64,000 nt of DNA from the NCBI GenBank assembly GCA_021397835.1, contig JAJFZO010000658.1, positions 689,501 to 753,500 on the forward strand. The letters are read 5' to 3'. Every line of letters begins with the position of its first letter. Positions within the stretch are counted from its first letter, which is position 1. The DNA is from Moringa oleifera (Eukaryota > Streptophyta > Magnoliopsida > Brassicales > Moringaceae). The translations under genes and the position numbers were made by a program. Shown here one piece after another: positions 24,151 through 37,170 of this stretch. Under the pieces are notes generated by a model. That model was not told where the DNA came from, did not search any database, and saw only the letters and a list, made by a program, of their open reading frames with translations.

Positions 24151-27100
24151 GAGGAGAGAGTGAGACTAACCGTACTTGGGTAGAAGTCTTGTGGTGAACG
24201 TTTCTAATTAAACTTAAGTACTCACAATGATTGGTATTGTCTAATAAGAATTTTTCAGGTTTTCAAATTCAAGTAATCTTATGTTACAAAATGTAAGGTA
24301 AGCTTATTAATTTAAATTAATTAAATTTTATCAGAAATTTTTAAAAAATAAAATTATTTGTAAAAGTTAATTTAATATTTTTGAAAAAATTTATTTAAAA
24401 ATTAATAAATCATCAATTTTTAATTTTTTATTTATAAAAATCAAATTACCCTGCCAGGTAAAATTGGTACTGACCCGAATTTCTTCTTTGTTTTTGTGGA
24501 CATCACAAGTACTCTTTATATCATGCAGTTGGCTTTTTCATCGCCCTCTCCTTTTTCTTTCATATTTTTTCTTTTTTTTTTAATTTCTTTTCTCTCTTCT
24601 TGATAACTAAGGAAGTTAATTCTTTTTTTTATTATTTAATATTTATTTTATATCATAATTTTAATATTTAATATAAATTAAAATACGAAAATAAGATTTT
24701 GAAAGAGTCAACTTTTTATTTGATCATTTGATAAGAGAAATGGCTAATGTTCTATCTTTTTTTGAATGATTTTAACAAATAAAAATGTGGAAAGAAACCC
24801 ATAACAATGTTAAATAATTTTTTTATTTTTTATTTTTTGCATTGTCCATATAATGGTGTGTACGACTCATAGTTTTCTCACTCATTCGAAGTTTTAATGC
24901 AATATGAGTATGATTTCCTATGAACCCTAAGCGGTATGGTTTCCATTTGAACCCAATTAGAAGGTATAGATTTGTGATTGTTGTGTTATATGCTTTATCA
25001 GCCAAAACTCAAACAAAATCTAATAAATTTTAAGAGCATAATGAGAAAACAAATAAAATAAATGATTATATTATGGTATTTTTTGAGTGAATTTTGGGTT
25101 CCATGTTGAGCTTATAAGAAATAAGTGGTTATCAAGAGGTTTTAATGTTAATTAGTAATGTTAAGTCACTGATAAATGCATTATGCAATTATATGCACCT
25201 TTAAGTACATATTACTTTGGCTAACTTATTAATTATGTACATAGAAAATTATTGTTAATTATAATAAATTAATTATTATTAATGATAATAAACTATCATT
25301 AAGTGAGTATAAAAAAATTATTTTAACATTTACAAATCTTTAATATGCTAGTATTTTTAATATTATCCAATTATTATATCCTGAAACCATTAGTGTGACA
25401 AAATTATTGAAAATATATTATCTATTTTCATAGTAAGTTAGTACTTTTAAAACAACACGCATTTCATATAAACTATTAATGTGTGAATAATGAGTATGTT
25501 TATTCATAATGTAAAATAGTTAATGAGATTTGAGTATCGGTATCTTTTAATGAGATTGTTGGCTACAATTAAGAATGATGTATTGTTTTGTAACTAATTA
25601 ATTATTTTGTTTTAACTAATTATTTTATAATTGATATTGTAGTGTTAACTTGAATTGAGAACATGTAAATAGTAAATGAGATAACTTTGGTAACTTCATA
25701 GTGAGATATGTAGTCTCATAATATATTGTGTATATATCATAATATATTAATCCAATAAATAATACTTTAGGGTTACTGATTAACAAAATAACGAAGTATA
25801 ATATTATGAAATATACTCATTATATAACTAAATGACTGAAAATTTAATATATTCAAAATAACTAATAACTAAATGACGTCAAATTGCGTTTTGGAATGCA
25901 GTAGTTGCACCAAATTTACCTTTAAATTTTTTTTTAAAAAAATTTGAATCAAATATATTTTTGATCAATAACCTAATAAATATATGACATTATTAGGAGA
26001 AAATTATACTATGGAGAATATCTCATCAAAATTTTTAAAATAAGATCAATATTCAATATATAATTTTATATTATTTAAATTAATAATAATAATTTATTTA
26101 TTTAATAATATTATTATAAATAATATTAAAATTATTATTTAAGAATAAATAAAAATTTATAATTTATGATATAATTTAAATTTTACATGAATATGATAAA
26201 ATTAAAATTTACTTCAATTGATAACACAATACAATAAATATAACAACATATTAATGATTACAATATAAACTGAAATTATAATATTAATTAATATTAAAAT
26301 AATATTATAACACTCATTTGATGTAAATGGGTTAGAGATGAAAAAAAATTGGTGTTTGAATATTCTAAAAAGATTTTTTTTAACATCAAATTGGTGTCAA
26401 ATTTGGTGTATAGGGTTGAAGATGACCTAAAATAGCTAATAATACTGTAAAATCATTGTTAACATCAATATATTCAAAATGATCATCAAGTTTTTATTAT
26501 ATTAAGATAGAGATAGTATAACCTAAAAATCATATTCAATTATTCAATAAGTCTACATTGTCAAATTAATTATCAATCTATCATATTCAATGATATTTAG
26601 CTCTCACTTTGTTGGGCTTTACAAATTCACTATTAAATTAATTATCAATATATCCACAATATCAAATTAACTGATGCATAATTTTTTAAAAAAAAATTAT
26701 GACACTAATTATTCATAACATACACAATATTAAACATTCTCTGAATTAACATATATTGTTATTGCGATTGACTTTCTAATCCACTCAATGTCTTCTTCAA
26801 CAAAATTCATTTGAATGCCTTCATAAGTATCTTTATATAGCACAGATAAAATACTTCATAATTACACATGCAACAAAGATAATAAAATACTTTATGATAA
26901 TGAATTGGCAACGCATAAATTATATTAAATTCAAAATAATTTAAAAAAAAACTTATTCATTCTTTTGTTATGAAAGTTTTTTCTTAATAATGAACTTACA
27001 ATGAATATTAACTAGGGTTAATGATTTTTTTTCTTTAAAGCGCTCAATTAATTCTCCTCAACGTGGATGATTCATTTACATCCTTCAAGTATCATAATAA

Positions 27101-27212
27101 TTATCCAAATCAATAGAAGTTATAATATTATAAAAGTAATTACGACCCATTATCTAACATCCAAGTAACTATGTTTTGTACATAAGTCATAATGTAACTT
27201 ATGCATGTCAAT

Positions 27213-27407
27213 TAACTCTACTTAATTATACTTAATTATACTTCACTTGTAAGCTATATAAATTACTATGTTTATCAACCAAGTCACCATTGTTTACTAT
27301 CCAATATTTAGCTAACTATACTTCACATATAAGTTAACTGAACAAACTATATAATTATTATGCATGTCAACCAATCACTATTGTTTACTATTCAAAAATT
27401 CATAATG
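27213..27407. repeat. Degenerate direct repeat, ~95-bp units
   Basis: Two adjacent units share TATACTTCAC, a TATATAA-rich middle, TATG..TCAACCAA and CACYATTGTTTACTATYCAA. Identity by eye is about 75-80 percent. Confidence 0.6.
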
Positions 27408-27513
27408 CACTTACTACTTGTACAAATCAAAAAATTATAACTTTTTTTTCATTTTCTTGACAAATTACATGTACACTATCAAAAATTTATTTTAAAATGC
27501 ATATTCAATTTAA

Positions 27514-27516
<3 letters not shown>

Positions 27517-27549
<33 letters not shown>
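27517..27549. repeat. (AT)n microsatellite
   Basis: About 16 AT dinucleotides followed by a CA-rich stretch. Confidence 0.9.
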
Positions 27550-27550
<1 letters not shown>

Positions 27551-28719
27551 TCACACACACTCATACACATCACAAACATGTCAAATATTTCAACAATCAT
27601 ATGATGACTACGAGAAAAATACTCATTTAGTCAAAATCTTTAAATATAATTTAACTCAACATTCATAAATAAAAGAATTAATGTATTTCAAAAGTTAAAG
27701 AGTTCTTATTTGGGTGAGAATTAAGATTAAAAAATTTAAAAATCATCACCAAGAGTAAAGAGTCTCACAAAAAATTTTCTTGATTTTTAACTTTGTAATT
27801 CAATACAATGGTACACAATAAAGAAACAAATTAATACAAAATAACGAACAAAATAATTATAAATAGAGATAAAGAAATAAATCAAGAATTTAAAAATTAA
27901 GAAAAACAAATCAAGATAAAAATCATGATAAGAAAACAAATCAAAATAATTACGAAATATCAAATATAAAAAATCTTTTAATTTTCTTAACAATATTCTT
28001 TAATATTTTTTTTATCTTTACACATCATAAATTTTTCTTATTATAGCATTTAATTTATCAACAAGATTCTTTATTTATTGAAGATATCTTCAAGAGCATT
28101 CTTGAGATATCTTTTATCTAATAACACCCAGTGACAAAAGTAAGTTATTAATGTCTATAAGAACCATATTTATTTTTAATTTGTGAAGAATAATTTCATT
28201 TAGTATGATAATATCAACATCAAAGCCATAACAAGTAAACATACCAATATACATTTATATATATGTGTGAGAAAGAAAGAGAGATCACATAATCTTACCT
28301 ATAAGTTTACTCATTAACACTTTTTTCTAATTTTTTCATCAATTAATTTTCTTAGATATTTTAGATTTTTCATATCCTACATCTCCTATATTTTGCATTA
28401 TGCATATTAAATTTTTATTTATAAAAGCTTCTATATAATTCTTTAATATCTCCTAATTATTTATTACGAATGAAAAGTAATAAGTAAAATCATATTTGAA
28501 GTATTATAATAAGACCTCCATTTCTATAAAAATGAGGGATTACCTTTGGAAGTATGATTCTCCTCTAGCAAAATGAAATAAAATTCCAATCCTTGTACCA
28601 TATAATAGCAAAATAAGAGACCCCTATAAACATGAATAAGCAAACCCACGACTTTGATAAATGATTAATCTCTTTCAATTGGACTAGCTTAAGAGAGAAA
28701 ATGGATAGGTTGTGAAAGG

Positions 28720-28970
28720 AACAGTTTCTCCTTTGATGACAAGACGGTCAACAGCGAAAGATAAAAAAGGATAAATTTCGATTGATTAATGACAAGAGAG
28801 AGAAATATAATATGGGTTTCGATCGGCCATAGCGAGGGAAAGAATAGGTATAAGTTTTGTTGGTCGACAGTGGAAGAAAAATGTATGGGTTTTTGGTCGA
28901 CAATGAAAAAGAGAATATGCAAAATAGTTTTTGATCAACAACGAGAGAGAAATGATGCAAATGTTTCAGG
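28720..28970. repeat. Degenerate minisatellite, ~42-50 bp period
   Basis: Five or so imperfect copies of a unit of the form GGGTTT(T)GGTCGACAATG followed by a purine-rich AGAGARAAA stretch. Clear copies start near 28813, 28853, 28888 and 28925; earlier copies (28730-28800) are weaker. It is less AT-rich than its surroundings. No gene function seen; in translation it gives a repeated VDQ-type pattern in two frames, which is a by-product of the repeat. Confidence 0.7.
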
Positions 28971-29939
28971 CATGAAGTTTTAATATTGATTTTGAGAAAA
29001 GATGAAATATTTGGATTTTGAAATCAAAATTAACAGGCATACTCATTGGATAAAATGGTGCCTTCGGTCACTATTTTCATCTTGCATTAAAACATCTAAC
29101 ACAAGGTGAAAAAGAAAAAAGGATACGAGAGATATTTTTCAAATTTTTTGAGGATGGTATGATATTATTTTCATAATTTAGGCTAAGGATAATCAAATTA
29201 ATAAATTAATACATTTTTATAAATAATAAGTATTGAAAGGCTATTTTTTGCCCAGATTTAAATTAAAATTTTTATAAAATAAATTTTAACTTAAAATTTT
29301 TTATAAAAATATTTAAATTATTGTCACAAAAATTTTTAATATTAAAAATATATATTTTAAAATTTAAATTATAAAAAATTTAAAAAATTATAAAAAAATA
29401 GATCTTACATAAAAAATTATTGAAATTTGAAGAATGTATCCAAAATGAAGCAAAAAATTTATGGATAAATTTTATTTTAAATCTTGTTTTGCGCTCTTTC
29501 TTCAATTAAATCTTAACTTTTAAAACATTTTTAAATAAATTTTTATTTATTAATTTTATCTAAATTAAATTATAATAAAAATAATTATAAAAATTTAATG
29601 ATATTACTTTATTGAAATACATAAAACAATGTTCAAATAGATTCTAAACTTTATTTCAATGTCATCTTTCAAATTTAAATAAATTTTTATTAATAGTCTT
29701 TTTTTATGAATTTTTCAAAATTTTGATAGTATAATTTTTTAAGAATATATATTTTTATGTACTCAAAAATTTTAAATTTTTTTATGATGGTGCTGAATTA
29801 TTTTTTTACATCTACAAAAAATTTAAATCAAAATTTATTATAAATTTTTTTAATTTAAATATCTTTAATTTTAAAATTATTTTATACAATTTAATTTGAT
29901 TTAAATTGATCGATCAAATTTTATTAAAAATATTTTAAA

Positions 29940-30792
29940 GGATAAATATCATTTAAAACCTTGATCTTTACACTATCTCTCCAAACAGACACTAAGTTTC
30001 AAAATGTATCTAAACTAATCTCAACTTTTTAATTTTGTCCAAATTGAACCTTCCGTCTAAATCAATTAAACGACGTTTGTAAAATATGGATTTATTGAAT
30101 GGCAAAAAAGACATTACATCAGTAGAATATATAGAGGTAAACGACAGCGTTTTCCCCATTTTAGTCTTCTCCTCGTTTTGATTTTCTCCCCAGAAACCTA
30201 AATGAAGTTCTCCTCGTTTTGGTCTTCTCCCCGTTTTGGTCCTCCCCCCAGAAACCTAAATCTCATTTTTCTCTCTCAATTCGTCACTCAATATCTAGAA
30301 ATTTGAAGGTTTGATTGTATACGATGTTCTTTCTACAATCCCAAAATCTTCTTCTTGGGTTTCTTGTTGTTCATAAAGTATTAATTTTGCCCTAATACCG
30401 CAATGAAAAATTTGAAGGTTTGATAGGATGAGTCTTCGGACGAACCTTCACTCTCCTTTGACAAATTCAGCTTCAATTAGTATATATATCACTAATACTC
30501 GATTCTTCAATAAGAAAATCCCGATCAATTTACAAGTTTCCTTTTCTTTTTCCTCTTATCTTTTTCTTCTCTCTCTTCGAGCAACAGGCTCTATATTTTC
30601 TTTGAAGGGAAGGGAATGAAGGATTTAATGGACGATGATACCCTCATGAAAAAAATTAATTTGAATGACATTTGTAATTAAGGTTCAATTTAGACCAAAT
30701 TAAAAAGTCGAGGTTAGTTTGGATACATTTTGAAACATAGTGTCTGTTTGAAAAAATAGTGTAAAGGTCAAAGTTTTAAATGATATTTACTT
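29940..30792. mobile_element. Mutator-like element with 113-bp terminal inverted repeats (inner, nested)
   Basis: Left repeat 29940-30052 and the reverse complement of 30792-30680 agree at roughly 85-90 percent, including TATCATTTAAAAC, TTTACACTAT, AAACAGACACTA, TTTCAAAATGTATC and AAATTGAACCTT. Flanks are TATTTTAAA (29931-29939) and TATTTTTAAA (30793-30802), close to a 9-bp target duplication. The interior (about 30053-30679) is GC-richer, with a duplicated segment (CCCCAGAAACCTAAAT twice, about 30188 and 30246) and CTCGTTTTG repeats. It has no transposase and could carry a captured host fragment. The end sequence resembles that of the outer element, so both probably belong to related families. 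Confidence 0.82.
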
Positions 30793-30857
30793 TATTTTTA
30801 AATTTTTATTATTTTTAATATAAAAATTTAATTAATAATATAAACTAACACTAAAAT

Positions 30858-30881
30858 TATATATATATATATATATATATA
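30858..30881. repeat. (AT)n microsatellite
   Basis: Twelve AT dinucleotides just outside the inner Mutator-like element and within the outer one. Confidence 0.9.
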
Positions 30882-31839
30882 ATTAGAACAACTTACCCAA
30901 GTCTCAAAAGAGAGAAACGTGTGCATAAACCCCTTTCCATTATCCCTTCGTGCCACCTCACTTATCAGTTGGGCTTCGCTTTTAACTCATTAGATCTTAA
31001 ATGAAGTCTGATGAGATTATAGCTACCAAAATAATAAATTTTTAATTAATTTATTGACATACATTAGATTTTATCTTAATAAATAAAAATTATAATTAAT
31101 AATGATTAAAATTTTGAATTTTGTTACAATTTACTTTATTTTATGTCAAAATTATTTTGTTTTAACAAAGTATATAAATTTTTAATTATATATTAATTTA
31201 TATTAAAAATATTTTATATTAAAATTTAAAAAGATTTTTAATTCATAGTTTATATTATAAAAATTTATAATATTAAAATAATATTAAAATTAATTTAAAT
31301 ATTTTTAAGTGAATATAATTTGAAACTTTAAGTTTTTTTTATCTCTCCAATCAAATATTAACTTCTAAAATATTTTAAAGAAAGGTTAATTTATCAATTT
31401 GAATTAAATTAAATCTCATCAAATAATTTAAAATTTAAAAATATTTAAATTAAAAATCTTGTAGACTAAAATTTGATTTAAATTTTTTTATAGATGTAAA
31501 AAATATCTCAAAGTATCATTATAAAAAAATTTAAATTTTTTTAGCATTGAAAATATTTTTTGAAAAATGTTATAGTATCAAAAAATTTAAAATTAATAAA
31601 AAATAATACGTTAGTTGAAAAATTATTCAAATTTAAGAGATGAATTCGAAATAAAGTTTAAAGCAACTTTTTAGGTATTTCAATAATAAAAATATCATTA
31701 ATTTTTTTATAATTATTTTTAATTAATATTTAATTTGAATAAAATTAATAAATAAAAGTTTATTTAGATACATTTTAAAAATTTAATTAGAGAAAATAAA
31801 AAACTCAAGATTTAAAATAACATTAACTCAATATTTATG

Positions 31840-34080
31840 AATCTTATGATGTTATCAAAATTATAATTTTTTTAATTATAATCTATAATAACAGTTTTAA
31901 ATTATAAAATTTTCTAAATGCATAATTTTAAATTAAATTTTAAAACATATTGCATGTATATTTAAAAATAATATTAATTTTTAAAAATAAAAATTTTAAA
32001 TTAAAATGTTAAAAAAATTTGTAAATAATATTAAAATTACACCAACTGTTTTTAAAACGGTCATATTACCTTGATTTAAGTGTTGATTTAGAATTTTTAT
32101 TTTTATAATTATATAAATAAGTTTTTAAAATTTAATTTAATATTTTTAAAATTTCAATTTAACATCAAAATATTACATGAATTAATAATTATAAATATTT
32201 TGAAAACACATTTATCATTATATTTTATAAAATATTTTAAATTTAATAACTTAAATTAATTATTAATAAAAAATTCAAATGAAATAAAAATATTACGCTT
32301 AAACAAAAATAAAATTTTAATATATTAAAAATTCAAAAATAAAAAATAAAAATTATGCGGTAAAATTATCATTATATTAAAACTTTGTTTATAGATTTTT
32401 GTGTTAAATTTTATAACAAATGTTCTACATGTCAATAGACATTAATTTAAAAACTTTTTTATTGGTAAAGTTTACATCAAGAAGACTAAATCAGCATGAT
32501 GAAATAATTCCTTCTTAGAATCTCTCAACTTGATATTAATTGACTGAAATATATTTGACCCAGATCTGAAATAATGCAGATCCTTGACCCAAGTGAAAGT
32601 CCCCAATTTGAGATCAAATGCAAGGTAAGAGACACCTCCAGTTTCTTACTTTAATCATTATTACATCTTTTCCCTTTTTCTCTTGTTTTAGGCAGAGAGG
32701 CCTTTTTTTTTTTTTGTTTGCATAATTGCATGTGATCAAAGCAAGCATTTGATACTTAATGTTTCACAGAATTTATAGGCTTAGGTTAAAAAACATAACT
32801 TTTCCTTTAAATACCTTCCCTACGTGTTATAAAGATTAAAAGATTCCTACTTAAAACATCATACAAAACCAGTACATTGACTGTATTAAAAAGGAGAATA
32901 CACTCAAGTAGAACTGCATATTTCAGTTTCTCCATAAAAGCTAGAAAATAAGAGAAGTGAAGATTTATCTGAAAAGAAATATGTAGGATGGATCTTACAT
33001 CATTGAACTCTAAATTTCATTCGGTACCGATTGAAATTTTGAAGAGATTTGTAAATAAAAAATAGATAAGACATGCAGAAATTGTAAAATTTAAATTATG
33101 ATGTGTTTATAATTTATAATACGAATATAAAAAATAAAAAATCTTGATCGTTAATTTTATTAAAAACAATTGACACAGAAGATGTCCTTGCCCATTAATT
33201 ATCTCTTTGTCTTGCCCTTTGCAGTACTGAAGTCAACAAGTTCATGTGTTTTAGCCATCAAAATGCTGCATCGAAGGTAGGAAACACAGAGGCACCAACC
33301 TCTCTTCCTTCGTTGGGGAAACAACATTTTAGCATATTTCACATGTAAGCTTGGGGCGTATCACATTACAGCATACTATGTAGTCACATTGTCCTAATGA
33401 CTCAGACGTGCCATAATTGATAAACAAGAAGGTTGGAACTCTAAGTATACCATTAGATCGTTTGAAATTTAATAAAATATCAATATGATACTCAAACATA
33501 GAGACTTATATATTGTATACGAGGAATCATGATTTTAAGGTTTGCTTAATATAAATTCGTAGTTATGATATAAAAATAATATTTGATTATATTGAGAATT
33601 TAACAAAAAAAATTGATACATACAAAATAATATTTTTTAAAAATAATAATAATAAACTAAACTAAAAAATAAAAAATAAAAAACAAACATGTGGTTCCAC
33701 AATATAATTTTTTCATTAAAAATTTAAATATAATGAAAAAATTAATTTTTTATTTTATAATAATTTAACAAGCTTTTTATTAAAAACTTCTATAAAGTTA
33801 TTTTTAAAGTTTTGCATTTATATAGGTGATGTTCTTTAATTATTTCTTTTAATATTTTAATTTTTTTATTTTGCTTAACAAGGAGAAAAATGATGCTGAA
33901 TTACTTAAAAAATCAGTTATGAAGATTTATTAATATTAAATTTAAAAGGACAATGACTTAATAAAAAGAAAAAATTTACTCCGCAATTTTATAGTTTTTT
34001 ATATTTTCTAGAAAATTTCCCATAAATACTTAACTAAATACTATAAACTCAGTACGAGTTAAAAATTAACTATGGTTAAG
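31840..34080. other. AT-rich intergenic region upstream of the J-domain gene
   Basis: Mostly A/T runs; slightly higher GC at 32500-32660 and 33180-33430, without open frames or recognisable motifs. A TATA-like TTATAAAAAAGG at about 34088-34099 may belong to the downstream gene. Confidence 0.5.
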
Positions 34081-34129
34081 CCTTCTGATTATAAAAAAGG
34101 TGCATTTGGGTTAAGAAAAAAGTAATAAG

Positions 34130-37100
34130 ATAATAACCAAACCCATACTTACTTTTATTCCCATTATTTTCCTTTTTGTTTTGTCAGTTACATTTTGAGT
34201 GCTTGAAAAATTCTCCTCAGTTTCTCGGGGGTTTGACAAATGAGTCACAGTGTACCGGGTGATTGATGTTTGTCTCAGATTCAAATTTCTTCAGCTATGA
34301 AGACACCTCTGAGCAGGTAAATAGACTATTTTCTTAAAGTTTTTGCTCTCTTGTAGATGGCATTTTATTTTTATTTTATTTTTACTTTTTTGCTGATAGT
34401 TTGCTTCTGTCTCGAATTTTTTAGAATCTAGGGTTTCAGTTGGTACTGAATAACGGAATTCAAAATGGTGAATTTTGACCGCCAAATACTTTGTTTACTG
34501 TAGATCCATGGCTGACCTTGTAGTTCAATTTGCTCTTAAGCGTTCTTGAGTAGTTTGAATTATGTATGTCGCAGGTGGGCTTCTCTTTTGGGATTCAATG
34601 TGGCTTAGGTCTCATTTTGCTGGGGTTTAAAGGACGAAAAAGTTATGGATTTTGATTTTCCACATTGCGTCCGCATGTTGCATGGTGGTGTTGTTTGTAT
34701 CTAGATGAATTCATATTGTTGCTTTTTGTGATAATTTAGAGTTGCTTCAGGTGATCTTCCTAAATTATAGTATTCGTTTCTGTTATAAAACAAGCCTTTT
34801 AAGTGATCTGGACTGCTGTACTGAGTTGGTGTTTTTAAAGTTATTTAAAGACGAAGATTTGATTCCTTTTCTTGTTGCATATACAAAATATCCAATTCAA
34901 TATACCAAGACAAGTCGAAGAGTTCATCTCCTCTGAGAAATGAATTTTTGTATTATCAGAAATCTGTGATCAGAGAAGGAAACAAGTGCAAATTTTTGGC
35001 TGCAATAGGGAATTGTAGCTGCTATGTATCTTGCATGAATTATTGATTAGTATATGTGAAGGCGCTGAAAGATTATTCTTTCATATATTCCCCTAGGATG
35101 CTAGCAGGGACAAGGATAGTCTCTATATTCATTATTTGTTCAGAACCCAAAAGATATCTCGATGTAGTATGGATCTAGATTCTTGACCGCTTGCAGTTTA
35201 GTTTTCATACCATTAATCAATGAAGCAAACTCATTACTGTATATGTAGTAATTAACAATATTTCTCAAGTGCAAAAACCTGTTCTTTCATTTTGCTAAAA
35301 TTGAAAAGTCAGTCTCCTTGTCTTTTTACTCCGAAGGTTAGAATTTTTTGAGTCGAACTCTTTTTGTTCTTTTGTTTTTCTTTGGAGGGTTGTGGGGGGA
35401 GGGGGAAAAGTGTTTCAGGCACTGATAAACACTTCTTCTTCCTTTTTCTTTTTATTATTGGCTTCTGTTTTCTTTTATATGTACGTACTGACATGTTTCA
35501 ATCATTACCTAGTCTTCTATTCGACAGTCATACACATATAGGATTTGGCTTCCCTTCAGGTCTTGCATGTGAAAGACTTACCGACTATTAATTAAAATGT
35601 CAAAAAGTATCAAGTGCTTACAGTTCAGTTTCACTGAGCAATGCAACTGTATGGTTACTGTCATCGCATTGCAGGTTCTTTGACCTTACAGTCTACCTTT
35701 TACAGAATTTGATAGATAACTTGTTTGTGGCATTCCTGTTGTCATATCTATGACATTATCAGGGTCTGCGTGATAGGCTGATCTCTGGAAGTTAAAATAT
35801 CTGCATGCTTTTGTACTAAGAAAAAAGTTACTGCTCAATAATGTGTTTATTCGCGTTAAATGTTGGTTGGAGTCTAAACAGTTTCTCAACATTTAATTAA
35901 CTGACCATTTGTACAGGGCAGAAACCCCTTGGTGCTCAATTTATACAATTTTGATCTCTTTGTTTCTGATTTAAAAAAAAAAAAAAAGAGGAGTCTAAAC
36001 AGTTGCTCATCCTTGAGACAGGATCTGAGCATCAACTATCTGATAAGCTTACAGTTAAGTTTGTTTTTGTTAGTGTTAAATGTTGGTTGGAATCTGACGA
36101 GTAGCTCATACTTGGGACAGCATTGCAGGGTGAATTTTGAGTCTCAAAACTTTTGTAAAGAGAGTGAGTTGATATGTATTCTCAAATCTTAGTTTTTGAA
36201 TGATTTCCATGTTTTGTGCCATACCATTGAATCTGAGGCCATGAGAGACCTCCTTTTCGTTATGAGGGAAACTCAAGTCTTAGTAGCACATGTTGCTGTA
36301 TCCCTGAATTTGGTGTTCTTATGCTTTATCCCTGAATTGAGTCTCTATCTCCTTAAGTGGTTGCTTCCCTCTTTGTTTTCTCTTGGGATCCTATGATAAT
36401 GACCAAAAAATCGTAGGTTTAATTGCTATGTCATTTTCAACTGCTGCAAAGAACTCTCCTCCCTCCCTTCCTCCTCTCTCTCACTGTCTCTGTCTCACTC
36501 ACTCACTCACTCACTCAGCCTCTTTATTTTAGATATTATACCAATACACATTTCTTGGGAACTTTTAAGCAGTACAAGGATAACAGTAATCATGTCCATT
36601 AATGGCTTTTTGACCAGATTTGCTTCATTAGGGTTAAATTTATATTATCAACAGCATGAATCTTACAAGCAAGTATAGTTGCAAGATCATTTAAGATCAC
36701 AATTACTTCTCTTGTATCAGATTGGTCTTGATCCAATACTAGTGCCAATGATTCTTGCTTAAATTAGATGAAGCTTTATACTTATCTTTCTGCTCAAAAT
36801 GGTGAAATTTTTTCCGCATCAAACCATTATCTACAATACAATTCCAGTCAGATTAAAAAAAAACATGAGATCTGTGTCAAAACTTCATTTTTCCAGGACT
36901 TAACTATATTGGTAGAGATGTGGTATGTTTTAGTCATAGGAAGGTTGAGGCAAGATTACTTTCACGATGATTCAACCGATAAATTTTGCTTTGTAATTGG
37001 TTTTCTAGTTTCTCATACAATATTTTGTTTGAATCAGGTTTTAAACAATTGAAGGTTATATCTGTTTGTGTAAGGTGTCAACGAGCCTGGGCCATAATTC

Positions 37101-37170
37101 AGATTCTTGTTGTGCTGCTAATGCATTTAGCTACTTGAGGAAAGAGCATATCAGAAATACATAAGGAAAT
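34130..37170 (+). promoter_or_regulatory. 5' leader of the J-domain gene with a ~2.8-kb leader intron
   Basis: A leader exon probably ends at 34316 (GAGCAG|GTAAAT). The next exon probably begins at 37103 after CATAATTCAG and continues unspliced through the start codon. With this splice the leader contains two short upstream frames: one starting at 34297 and crossing the junction (12 codons), and one of 5 codons just after it. The intron contains three diverged copies of a TTAAATGTTGGTTGGARTCT-type segment at 35857-36130 and a (CTCA)n tract at 36494-36517. Confidence 0.5.
36494..36517. repeat. (CTCA)n microsatellite
   Basis: Five to six CTCA units in the leader intron of the J-domain gene, preceded by pyrimidine-rich DNA. 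Confidence 0.85.

Larger units (their letters stand above)
24200..28650. other. AT-rich gene-poor intergenic region
   Basis: No open frame above background and no conserved motif. It contains an (AT)n tract (27517-27549), a degenerate repeat pair at about 27213-27407, and at about 25864-26430 two segments with related words (TTGCACCAAATTT and CAAATTTGGTGTATAGGG in opposite senses) that may be ends of an eroded miniature transposon; I could not define its limits. Confidence 0.5.
29463..31829. mobile_element. Mutator-like element with ~450-500-bp terminal inverted repeats (outer)
   Basis: The left arm 29463-29939 and the reverse complement of about 31829-31350 match over nearly their full length. 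Shared blocks include TTATTTTAAATCTTG at the ends, TTTATTAATTTTAT, AAAAATAATTATAAAAA, TTAATGATATT, TTATTGAAATAC, TAAACTTTATTTC and TTTACATCTA. The flanking 9-mers AAAATTTAT (29454-29462) and AATATTTAT (31830-31838) differ at one base, as expected of a 9-bp Mutator-type target duplication, though in AT-rich DNA this could be chance. There is no transposase coding, so it is non-autonomous. A second element of the same general kind has inserted beside the left arm. Confidence 0.72.

Noticed and set aside
28689..28983. Overlapping 64-77 codon frames on both strands
   Set aside because: They are by-products of the degenerate tandem repeat; no start context or conservation.
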